Virus record (IMG/VR): IMGVR_UViG_3300031774_000068
Location: 1-35,294 of that record
Reading direction: 5' to 3' (one strand)
DNA length: 35,294 bases
Source: a virus
Shown here: positions 7,101 through 13,636 of the stretch, in pieces
Layout of the letters: each line of letters starts with the position of its first letter
Numbering within the stretch: the first letter of the stretch is position 1
Program-made: the position numbers and the translations under genes
The notes under the pieces: generated by a model
What the model was told of the DNA's origin: nothing
Database searches by the model: none
The model's input: the letters and a program-made list of their open reading frames with translations, nothing else

Positions 7101-8750
7101 CCAGAATTGCTTGATCAGTATCAACCAAGAGAGCTGTTTAGGATCGCTGACGATAGATTTGCTGCTGACTACTATGACCAGCCTGCTCCGCCTTTAAGCT
7201 CGGAACAAGCCAAGCTGATAGAAGAGTATGGCGAGCCAAGATACAAACCAGATTTTTTTGATACTGATTCTAATCAAAGAATTTATGGATCTAGGCAGAC
7301 AGGCCCGCTTGGCGATATACGAGTTGTATTTGACCCTAACCTAGATGCTGGTGAAGGCTACTGGAATAGCGACTTTAACACTATTGGTATAGGCAATAAC
7401 TCTACTCCAGAGGATGTAAGAGGGACTTTACTGCACGAATTACAGCACGCAATCCAATCTAGAGAAGGTTTTGGTGCTGGCATGAACGCAGATTATATCG
7501 AGCAATTGCAGACTGCTGCTGCGGAGTTTGATATTAGAGGCGGCCAAGCCGAAATAGACAGGCTAACTAAACTGGCTGACGAATACACTCAGGCTTATGC
7601 ATCAGGCGATATTAAAAACGTAACATTAGAGCAGGCAGGTGCTGCTGTTGATGCACAAGAAATGATTGGTAGACGTGCACTTGATGAGAGAATGCGCGAG
7701 ATAGGATCAAAAATAGACCCAGAAGCTGATGGCTATGGATCTCCGTTTGCTATCTATAAAAATACAGCTGGCGAGGTTGAAGCTAGAAATGTAGAGCAGA
7801 GAGATCGAATAAGACGATTAAATTCTGGCCAAGCCTCACTCGGTGAGTTATTCCCTAATAGGCCGCCAGTACCATATGTTGCCAAATTTGATCCCGATGA
7901 GACTCCAGCATTCGCATCTGAGCGTTATGTAGGGGGTAAAGACCAGTCACGACAACTATTCACGCGAGGCGATTTATTAGAAGAAACTATTGGGACAGAC
8001 TTAGATCCTAACGACTTTTTGTCTGGCACACAGTTAAGTAAGCGTTATGTAGATAATATACGCAACGCGCTGAAATCGACTAATAATATGACTACAAGCC
8101 AAGCTATTATAAAGGCAGATGATATTATAGATAAAGCTCCGCCAATATTGAGCACTAAATCAGCATCGAATCTATCAAATTATGACCCATTCAAAGATCA
8201 ATCTGAAATGCCGTTCGATATTTATAATCGCCCAATGTCAAAAATGGAAGCGAATTTAACGGTGGATGTGTTTAGGTCTGTTGCTAGAGGGTTTGAAGAC
8301 GCTATAAAAATGATCGGTGGCGGTGCTGTCAGTACAGTAGAGCCAGAATCTGGCGCGTTTAAGGCCGTCATGGATGTGCCAAGTGTGTTCGGCGAATATA
8401 ATGAAACCACAAAGGAATTAACAACTAAAGCAGGAACTCAATTAGGCAAGGTTCTTAGGCCTGCACTAGATTATGTTTTGAATGCGCGTTTTGTGGGCAG
8501 CCTTAACCCATTTAAAGAAAATCAGTCTCTAAAGGAAAAGTTGATAGAGGATATGACGAGAATATCTGATCAATACAATTCTATGCCTGACTTTGTAAAG
8601 GAAGAAGTTGCGCCAAGAATAGGTTATGGAACATTGGCTGCACTGGGAGCTTTGACATTTTATTTACCATCTCCAAAGCCTAAGCCAGACGTAAAAATAC
8701 CACTGAAGCCAGACGACCCTGTACCACAAGGCTTATTAAGCGCAAATTAA
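4188..8750 (+). CDS. Giant polyvalent protein (GNAT-like plus LPD23-like HELQH domain)
   Basis: A 1520-residue protein, the largest in the genome. The ATG at 4188 (AGGTGA upstream) was preferred to GTG at 4182. Residues about 1-360 are a conserved-looking block of unknown fold. About 480-600 resemble the N-acetyltransferase-like domain of phage polyvalent proteins (MRLFLSEDGG, then LDAFDTILPELYSKAGF). About 885-1210 resemble polyvalent domain LPD23: MEEQGDSPEEIWSMTGW followed by the zinc-protease-like HELQHAIQSREGFGAG (HELQH at 1083-1087). A hydrophobic stretch lies near residue 1490. Such proteins are thought to enter the host with the DNA and counter defences; that role here is inference. 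Confidence 0.85.
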   Translation: MALGARAQGILDLILDPKKYDDSFELRNIPKVKPRDEYGVPIVEGRPDDAPTITLSDLEGYPYLSTMSDRTAAGGQLVGIGDKDLAYPIDLTGGQDFMRNNPNLWASGTSPVNQMIQAGQNLKKEYGRDPVLIPWRMSASGSDFSGQMTGGTMMSYASANMPAAVKKQLDADIRARVPDFVGVDNPLAQEQFARLPDATRKFIQQQIMDKDYRSQGGISLPQARLAIADPSQLDAQVMGLQNVGLLDVDAGNLSGQGNIIYPDAVGGEFIGRLDTDATLIDLDPTAQYRATSGGIYGRPLSVGDDGPRTEFGQMRRAAEIAPYGGLIDDKLLRNLESKGIKVSANPFMTLVGVGLAGGALFGSEEADAGILSGTYKNVSQNINQLDKVIDRLNSGQPLRSGDLLYGSEGATFRTPQFETEARVFDELRNQSQTYGEPVFDRATIGSRINIAGRERVNGIARFSMPSAYQTELGRLNLNSPDMIEISPDQVGADLFSERINAAKKSNRFGAAVEAYDPDAYKGMRLFLSEDGGAGFALKPDGDLVSAFSDGSTKGVASQLLLLGIEQGAKKLDAFDTILPELYSKAGFRETSRLKFDPEQAPADFDPAVFSRFNEGQPDVSFMALDRGRARPVEPIYADDYADAIARQQAGVSNLDDLRLIPEGDLSIMPAPQRFFDQDNKAFKPFLSDIPFESGGRYLSMGENRRDLTGAFPKTASISIDPTGKPTFAVSGESRKGVPPTEGRTIKTNLFKKSAGWNWEQVPEGFPKDPDKGFPIVSVEDSTGHYYSLSTDYPEGVSLQRNPSTTEPRLRPETKGFIEYGNVVGTIRTRKSKAHPKGKIHNVYDKITVRNVAPAVIAGFAAAGQSEDADASYVGIVSKLGFGRQDLLNTAKRMEEQGDSPEEIWSMTGWEKNQADGEWRTELPNTNTKINFDKLVDDGVMNDLPTLLGAGDKKKIKVDSFAEYKLKDLVDDPELLDQYQPRELFRIADDRFAADYYDQPAPPLSSEQAKLIEEYGEPRYKPDFFDTDSNQRIYGSRQTGPLGDIRVVFDPNLDAGEGYWNSDFNTIGIGNNSTPEDVRGTLLHELQHAIQSREGFGAGMNADYIEQLQTAAAEFDIRGGQAEIDRLTKLADEYTQAYASGDIKNVTLEQAGAAVDAQEMIGRRALDERMREIGSKIDPEADGYGSPFAIYKNTAGEVEARNVEQRDRIRRLNSGQASLGELFPNRPPVPYVAKFDPDETPAFASERYVGGKDQSRQLFTRGDLLEETIGTDLDPNDFLSGTQLSKRYVDNIRNALKSTNNMTTSQAIIKADDIIDKAPPILSTKSASNLSNYDPFKDQSEMPFDIYNRPMSKMEANLTVDVFRSVARGFEDAIKMIGGGAVSTVEPESGAFKAVMDVPSVFGEYNETTKELTTKAGTQLGKVLRPALDYVLNARFVGSLNPFKENQSLKEKLIEDMTRISDQYNSMPDFVKEEVAPRIGYGTLAALGALTFYLPSPKPKPDVKIPLKPDDPVPQGLLSAN

Positions 8751-8769
8751 AGCTATTTTTGAAAAAAAA

Positions 8770-8781
8770 TGGTAAAATCGG
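8770..8781 (+). promoter_or_regulatory. Extended -10 motif TGGTAAAATCGG (late promoter candidate 2)
   Basis: Second copy of TGNTAWAATCGG, in the 50-base gap between the polyvalent gene and the adaptor gene. It is followed by a T-run, as in the copy at 3687. A start near 8785 would give a short leader containing GTGAGAG before the ATG at 8801. No -35 is visible. Confidence 0.6.
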
Positions 8782-8800
8782 TTTTTAAAGTGAGAGTAAA

Positions 8801-9442
8801 ATGGCGATATCTACATTAGCAGAATTAAAGACGACAATAGCTGACTTTTTGAACAGGTCAGATTTAACTTCTGTCGTGCCTACCTTTATTGATTTAGCTG
8901 AATCACAAATCAATCGAGATGTGCGTCATTGGCGTATGGAAAACAGGGCCACAACGACTTTAACTTCTCAATACTTGACTCGGCCATCTGATTGGGTGCA
9001 AACCCAAAGAATCAGAATAAACGGCGGGAAAGATAATTTAGAGCTGCTAAGTAGTGCAGCAATGGATGAGCGCAGAGCATACGCAGATAATATAACTGGC
9101 GTGCCTGATGGATTTCGACATATTGAAGATCAATTCGAGTTTTTCCCTTCTCCAAATGCTGACTTACCATGTGAGTTAGTATATTTGCAAAAAATACCTG
9201 CTTTGACAGATTCTAATACTACTAACTGGCTGCTAACGTATGCGCCAGATATTTATTTGTACGGATCTTTGCTGCATACCGCACCATATCTATCTGATGA
9301 TCCGAGAATCGCTGTCTGGGCGCAGTTGTACTCTGCGGCAGTGCAAAGGCTCAATGAAGAGTCAGAGCAGGCAGATGAGAGCGTGTCAGGTTTGAGAATG
9401 AGGCGCAGAGGTTTAAATACTGGATCGACAAGGTACAACTAA
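8801..9442 (+). CDS. Head-tail adaptor protein (SU10 type)
   Basis: A 213-residue protein with the pattern of podovirus adaptor proteins: N-terminal helices (LAELKTTIADFLNRSDL, then FIDLAESQINRDVRHWRME), a beta-rich middle (RPSDWVQTQRIRI, then GFRHIEDQFEFFP) and a C-terminal helical part (YLYGSLLHTAPYLSDDPR). Family knowledge: adaptors form a ring under the portal and connect it to the tail. The ribosome-binding site is GAGAG before ATG. It opens the tail module, after the extended -10 motif. Assigned from pattern. Confidence 0.8.
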   Translation: MAISTLAELKTTIADFLNRSDLTSVVPTFIDLAESQINRDVRHWRMENRATTTLTSQYLTRPSDWVQTQRIRINGGKDNLELLSSAAMDERRAYADNITGVPDGFRHIEDQFEFFPSPNADLPCELVYLQKIPALTDSNTTNWLLTYAPDIYLYGSLLHTAPYLSDDPRIAVWAQLYSAAVQRLNEESEQADESVSGLRMRRRGLNTGSTRYN

Positions 9443-9822
9443 TGGCCCTTTCAAATTATCTGGACAGAAAGGTATTGGAGCACGTTTTGGGAGTCCAAGC
9501 GTATACACCTGCCAGTAACCTATATCTTGGTTTGTTTGTTGGTAATCCAGAGTCTGGTGGTACAGAGGTGTCTCAATCATCTTATTATCGGCGCGGCATA
9601 TCTTTCAATGTAGTTACAGATAACTTAGCGACTAACGCCGCAGATATTGATTTCATAATTAATGAGTCTTTTGGGTTAATCGATTATGTTGGAGTGTTTG
9701 ACGCATTGACTGGTGGAAATTTATTAATAAGTGCTCAGACAGGCTCACCATTAAATGGTAGTGACACTCCACAAGTTTTTTTAAGAGCTGGCGCACTATC
9801 AATCAGGCTAAATAACGGATGA
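9442..9822 (+). CDS. Tail-associated protein, Gp80-like family
   Basis: A 126-residue beta-rich protein. MALSNYLDRKVLEHVLG, then NLYLGLFVGNPESGGTEVS, then YVGVFDALTGGNLLISAQ follow the pattern of a small phage family usually annotated as tail fibre protein (Gp80-like). The start overlaps the adaptor stop by one base. Probably a virion tail component; the exact position is unknown. Confidence 0.75.
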   Translation: MALSNYLDRKVLEHVLGVQAYTPASNLYLGLFVGNPESGGTEVSQSSYYRRGISFNVVTDNLATNAADIDFIINESFGLIDYVGVFDALTGGNLLISAQTGSPLNGSDTPQVFLRAGALSIRLNNG

Positions 9823-10046
9823 GGTATAGCCAAGGCCCATACAATTATAGTATTTACCAAGGTGCGTTAGCGTTTAGGGATTTTATTGCATCATCTACTA
9901 CGGTATCAACGGCTAGTGTAAATATTGTTGTGTTATGGACAGATGAGGTAGTTGCGCCATCTACATGGGTAGATCAACAGGTTAGTGCAGCAACTTGGGT
10001 AACACAGACAACTCCAACTTCAACATGGAAAACAATTAGACAATAG
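9819..10046 (+). CDS. Small tail-module protein of unknown function
   Basis: A 75-residue protein starting with an ATGA overlap with the upstream gene. It is rich in Thr, Ser and Val with a repeated tryptophan pattern in its C-terminal half (PSTWVDQQVSAATWVTQ, then TSTW), spaced about ten residues apart. Such Trp-Val repeats suggest beta-strands packing into a trimer or a strand-exchange segment. No family recognised; position implies a tail or fibre-attachment role. Confidence 0.65.
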   Translation: MRYSQGPYNYSIYQGALAFRDFIASSTTVSTASVNIVVLWTDEVVAPSTWVDQQVSAATWVTQTTPTSTWKTIRQ

Positions 10047-10054
10047 GTGAAACA

Positions 10055-10894
10055 ATGGCGAACACAACCAACTATTCTTTTAATCTGCCAACAGTAGGTG
10101 CGAACTTAGATTCGTGGGGCGGCTTATTAAATAATAACTGGACATCAGTCGATAGTTTACTAGGTGGCGGAACTGCCATAACTGGCATCGATATTAATGG
10201 TGGCACAATTGACGGCACTGTCATTGGCGGAACAACTACAGCAGCCATCACAGGAACAACTGTAACAGCCACTGAATTTGTCGGCCCACTTACAGGTAAT
10301 GTGACAGGAAATGTTACAGGAGATGTTACAGGAGCTCTAACTGGCAATGCATCTACTGCAACTCAACTAGCTACACCTAGAGCTATTGCTGTTACATCTG
10401 GCCCAATCACAACATCAAGTTTAAATTTTGATGGCTCTGGTGACGTAGCCTTAACTTCACTACTTAACTATGACTCTGTATGGCCAATAAATTCAATATA
10501 CATATCTACTAACGCAGCAAACCCTTCCACATATTTTCCGTTTACAACTTGGGAAGCGTTCGGTGAGGGTAAGGTTATTATAGGTGCGGGTACACACACT
10601 GACACCAGAAGTGAATCGAAAACATTTGTTGGTGGTGACACTGGTGGTGCATATCAGCATTTGTTAGTTGAGTCTGAAATACCAACACATAACCATGAGC
10701 CAGACTCACAAAGAAACCATCTTTTAAGGACAAATGTTAATACATCTGATGGCGGATTTGATAGCACCAGTGGAGAACCAGATTTAAGTGCACAAGGTAA
10801 CGCTGAGATACAAGATTTCGGTGGCGATACTGCGCACAATAACACACAACCATATATAGCAGTTTATATGTGGAAACGAATAGCAAATCCATAG
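10055..10894 (+). CDS. Tail fibre protein with collar-like C-terminal domain
   Basis: A 279-residue fibre protein. The N-terminal about 45 residues (YSFNLPTVGANLDSWGGLL, then VDSLLGGGTAI) match the fibre-attachment segment also present in the next gene. Residues 81-100 are tetrapeptide repeats (GNVT GNVT GDVT GALT GNAS), a usual fibre shaft element. The C-terminal part (PINSIYISTNAANPSTYFP through EIPTHNHEPDSQ to HNNTQPYIAVYMWKR) has the tail-collar/baseplate Gp10-like domain with its conserved THNH and NNTQPYI motifs. Likely a receptor-binding fibre. Ribosome-binding site AGGTGA. Confidence 0.88.
   Translation: MANTTNYSFNLPTVGANLDSWGGLLNNNWTSVDSLLGGGTAITGIDINGGTIDGTVIGGTTTAAITGTTVTATEFVGPLTGNVTGNVTGDVTGALTGNASTATQLATPRAIAVTSGPITTSSLNFDGSGDVALTSLLNYDSVWPINSIYISTNAANPSTYFPFTTWEAFGEGKVIIGAGTHTDTRSESKTFVGGDTGGAYQHLLVESEIPTHNHEPDSQRNHLLRTNVNTSDGGFDSTSGEPDLSAQGNAEIQDFGGDTAHNNTQPYIAVYMWKRIANP
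10295..10354 (+). repeat. In-frame 12-bp tandem repeats in tail fibre gene
   Basis: Five consecutive 12-base units, each encoding G-(N/D/A)-(V/L/A)-(T/S), lie in frame with the fibre gene. The first three differ at one to three positions, so the array expanded fairly recently and could vary in number. Repeats of this kind set the length of fibre shafts. Confidence 0.8.
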
Positions 10895-10903
10895 GTAAAA
10901 AAT

Positions 10904-12055
10904 ATGGCTGATGGTAATACACCAACTTATAGCTTAATACTTCCAGAGATCGATGGTGCTGATGGCACATGGGGTGTAAGTCTTAATACAAACCTTGGTA
11001 GCTTAGACTCACTACTTAGTGGCGGCACAGCGTTAACAGCAATTACTGTAACAGGTACGGTTACTGCTGGTCATGTTGCAGCTACTACAGTAACAGTAGG
11101 TGACTCAACAGGTACAAACCTAGAGCTTTATGAAGACAGCAGCCAAAATGCAATTATCAAGCAGAGAGGTACTGGAAACTTACAGATTTCTGGTGTTGAC
11201 GGTTCGCTATCTAATGAAAGTTACGCACAGTTAGTATCTTGGGATGCTGATAATGTAAATCTAAGTTGGCAAGGTGCTACTGGAGCAGGTACTAAACTAG
11301 CAACTACAGAAACAGGCATAGACGTAACAGGTGAAGTCAAAGGTGACACACTAACCATTGATAATAGTAATGGCCTAAATACTGCTGCGTCAGTTAACAG
11401 CTCAACAGGTAGGTCTATGCTTAATGTCATAAGTACCTTTGAGGGGACTGTGTCTGAGCAAGAGGCATCCATTGAAATTGGTGCAAATAAACTTGCGTTT
11501 ATAGATTTCAAAACTCCTGACACTGACGATTATGATTTAAGAATATATCATTCTGAACCAGAAAACCTATCAATGATAAATTCTTTAAACGAAGATTTAT
11601 TTTTAAGGTCAGGCGGCAAAGTATCATTACAACACGCTGGGGCAAACACTAAGTTAGAAACTACATCTACAGGCATAGAAGTAACAGGTACTGTAACTGC
11701 TGATGCGTTTACAGGCCACATAACATCTGTCGTATCTTCTTCTGCACAGACAATAGCTACTACAAGCTACGGAGTCAGAAAAATACACACTGGTGGTGCA
11801 GTAACTTATACCTTTGATGCTACAGGTACAATCTCTGGCAATGACATAGGTAAGGCAATAGTTATAGCTAATGCAGGCACTGACACTATTACCTGTAATT
11901 TCACAACAAGTAAATTCTATAAAATGATCAGCGGCGTTGATGCGGATTTAAGTGGCTCTGGCCTTGCTTCAATAACCATAGCGAAAGGCGGTGTTGCAGA
12001 GATAGTTATTACAGAAACTAATAAAGCATTAGTGTTCGGCGCAGGTGTTGCATAA
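10904..12055 (+). CDS. Second tail fibre protein, paralogous N-terminus
   Basis: A 383-residue fibre protein. Its N-terminus (PTYSLILPEIDGADGTWG, then SLDSLLSGGTAL) aligns with that of the preceding fibre. A long beta-rich shaft with Thr-Gly-Thr-Val repeats follows, then two similar segments (GTKLATTETGIDVTGEVKG and NTKLETTSTGIEVTGTVTA) that suggest an internal duplication. The C-terminal about 100 residues (KIHTGGAVTYTFDATG, then GKAIVIANAGTDTITCNF) look like a globular beta-sandwich. No enzymatic motif seen. Starts after AGGTAAAAAT and overlaps the next gene by one base. Confidence 0.82.
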   Translation: MADGNTPTYSLILPEIDGADGTWGVSLNTNLGSLDSLLSGGTALTAITVTGTVTAGHVAATTVTVGDSTGTNLELYEDSSQNAIIKQRGTGNLQISGVDGSLSNESYAQLVSWDADNVNLSWQGATGAGTKLATTETGIDVTGEVKGDTLTIDNSNGLNTAASVNSSTGRSMLNVISTFEGTVSEQEASIEIGANKLAFIDFKTPDTDDYDLRIYHSEPENLSMINSLNEDLFLRSGGKVSLQHAGANTKLETTSTGIEVTGTVTADAFTGHITSVVSSSAQTIATTSYGVRKIHTGGAVTYTFDATGTISGNDIGKAIVIANAGTDTITCNFTTSKFYKMISGVDADLSGSGLASITIAKGGVAEIVITETNKALVFGAGVA

Positions 12056-12624
12056 TGTTTAGTTTAGGAGCGATATCTGAAAGCCAAGCATCCAGCGTTA
12101 ATGTTGGTGTTGTTGTTAAGACAGGAAAGGTTGGAAACGCAAATTATGGATCGACTATGAGGCAAATGGAGCAAGGTGGTGGCGGTACAGCGTTTACAAG
12201 GGCTGGAACAACACAAGAGTACACTGAGGCTAGAGCTGATGCCAACGCCTCTACAGGCTCAGATCCGCAGCCGCTGGATATCATGGTTAAAGGTAATATA
12301 TACCGCTGCGTAAGAATTATGAATTTTAATGATATCGGTGTTGTGGGGACTCACATTGAGTTAGCAAGTACAGACTCAACAATTAACCTTTCTAAAACAG
12401 ATATTGCTGGCATATCCACAGAATTAGGTTTTTTACCGTCTAGCTCGGCTAATTTTTCTAACTTTACAATTTCTACTATTTGCGAGCCATTTCAGTCAGG
12501 GGTTGTTAATTACGTTAATCAATGGAGTTGGGACACTGAAACATCTTCACCTGCACCAAAGACTCTGCCAAATATTTTAGGTTTTGTTAGTGGTGCTACA
12601 AAGACAGTAGAGATTGTATTATGA
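12055..12624 (+). CDS. Tail-module protein of unknown function
   Basis: A 189-residue protein whose ATG overlaps the stop of the preceding fibre gene. It is beta-rich with few charges and no recognised motif. The middle (GNIYRCVRIMNFNDIGVV) and C-terminus read like a virion structural protein. It overlaps the next gene by four bases and so shares the fibre operon. Possibly a fibre-associated or head-decoration protein; family not known to me. Confidence 0.7.
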   Translation: MFSLGAISESQASSVNVGVVVKTGKVGNANYGSTMRQMEQGGGGTAFTRAGTTQEYTEARADANASTGSDPQPLDIMVKGNIYRCVRIMNFNDIGVVGTHIELASTDSTINLSKTDIAGISTELGFLPSSSANFSNFTISTICEPFQSGVVNYVNQWSWDTETSSPAPKTLPNILGFVSGATKTVEIVL

Positions 12625-13073
12625 CAGTAAGCGTTCAAACAGTCGATTCCGTAGATAGTACGGCTTTCAAGTTAATATGGGAATCCTGTAAAGATAGAGT
12701 TATCGAAAACCAAGGTGCAGTTACATATGAGCAGATGCTTGCAAAGTTTTCTGAGCGAGGTGTAACTATAGTTGAGGGTGTTAAGGATGGAGTTATCACT
12801 GGATATATTGTTGGCCCTGTTGATCTGTCAGGTATTTGGTATTTAACTAATGCTATTACAGAATCACCAAGTGATTTTATGTCGTATAGTGCAGAGCCTA
12901 TGCATGAGCTGCTTAGGGAGAACAATATAAAAAGTGTTATGACATGGTGTAAGGAATCAACTCCAATGATTACGCTAGTGGAAAACAATTTGAACAGGCC
13001 TGATCTGTATGCCGCTGGCGAAAAAGTAGAGATTACTGAAGGTCATTATAATATAACGGTGCAGGTTTTGTAA
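12621..13073 (+). CDS. Unknown protein in tail operon, possibly GNAT-fold-like
   Basis: A 150-residue alpha/beta protein with ATGA overlaps upstream. A central strand pair (GVTIVEGVKDGVITGYIVGP) followed by alternating helices and strands recalls an acetyltransferase-like fold, as suspected for the gene at 16077, but the acetyl-CoA binding loop is not recognisable. Position between fibre and holin genes suggests a virion or late role. Function unassigned. Confidence 0.65.
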   Translation: MTVSVQTVDSVDSTAFKLIWESCKDRVIENQGAVTYEQMLAKFSERGVTIVEGVKDGVITGYIVGPVDLSGIWYLTNAITESPSDFMSYSAEPMHELLRENNIKSVMTWCKESTPMITLVENNLNRPDLYAAGEKVEITEGHYNITVQVL

Positions 13074-13258
13074 TGAGCGAATTTGACTTAGCTTTAGAGC
13101 GTTTAACTGCGCATGAGAAAGAATGCCTAGCTCGGTATGAGGGCATAAATAAAAGGCTCGATGAAGGCGGAGATAGAATGAAAAGGTTAGAGGGTTGGGT
13201 TATAGCTATTTACCCATTCTTCATAACTTTACTTTTAGCACTTAAATATTTTGAGTAA
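13073..13258 (+). CDS. Small tail-anchored membrane protein, possible holin partner
   Basis: A 61-residue protein: a charged, coiled-coil-like N-terminal part (FDLALERLTAHEKECLARYE, then DRMKRLEG) and one C-terminal membrane segment (WVIAIYPFFITLLLALKYF, about residues 42-60). It overlaps the previous gene by one base and precedes the holin by three bases. Such small tail-anchored proteins next to phage holins are often pinholin-like or antiholin candidates. No direct evidence here. Confidence 0.7.
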   Translation: MSEFDLALERLTAHEKECLARYEGINKRLDEGGDRMKRLEGWVIAIYPFFITLLLALKYFE

Positions 13259-13261
13259 ATT

Positions 13262-13636
13262 ATGTGGCAAAGTTTAATAGGGCCAGTAAGTAATTTAGTT
13301 GGCTCGCACTTAAAAAGAAAAGGCGAAGAAAAGCAGGCTAAACACAAGGCGAAAATGGCTGTCATAAAAAATGACGCTAATTGGGAGTCTAAAATGGCTG
13401 ACGCTAGTGCTAACTCATGGAAAGATGAGTTTTGGACTATTGTTTTATCTGTGCCTATTTTTATGGTTGGTTATGCAATTGCAGCTAACGATACAAGTGT
13501 AATTGAAAGGGTTGAGTTAGCATTTCAGGCATTAGCTGATTTACCTGAGTGGTATCAGTATCTATTGTTTATAGCGATATCGAGTAGCTTTGGTGTTCGT
13601 GGCGCAAAAAGCTTAATGCAAATGAGGAATAAGTAG
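13262..13636 (+). CDS. Holin, 3TM family
   Basis: A 124-residue protein resembling the three-transmembrane holin family (GTA_holin_3TM-like). A basic N-terminal half (SHLKRKGEEKQAKHKAKMA) is followed by NSWKDEFWTIVLSVPIFMV and a second hydrophobic stretch (LPEWYQYLLFIAISSSFGV) ending in basic residues. Family knowledge: such holins form membrane lesions that let the endolysin reach the peptidoglycan. It sits 13 kb from the M15 endolysin at 26264, an unusual split. Overlaps the next gene (TAG/GTG) by one base. Confidence 0.78.
   Translation: MWQSLIGPVSNLVGSHLKRKGEEKQAKHKAKMAVIKNDANWESKMADASANSWKDEFWTIVLSVPIFMVGYAIAANDTSVIERVELAFQALADLPEWYQYLLFIAISSSFGVRGAKSLMQMRNK

Noticed and set aside
10072-10347. 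91-residue minus-strand ORF opposite the fibre gene
   Set aside because: Its Val/Pro repeats mirror the GNVT repeats on the opposite strand; nothing suggests expression.
10295-10354. CRISPR-like array
   Set aside because: The 12-bp units are in frame, have no spacers and encode tail fibre tetrapeptides.
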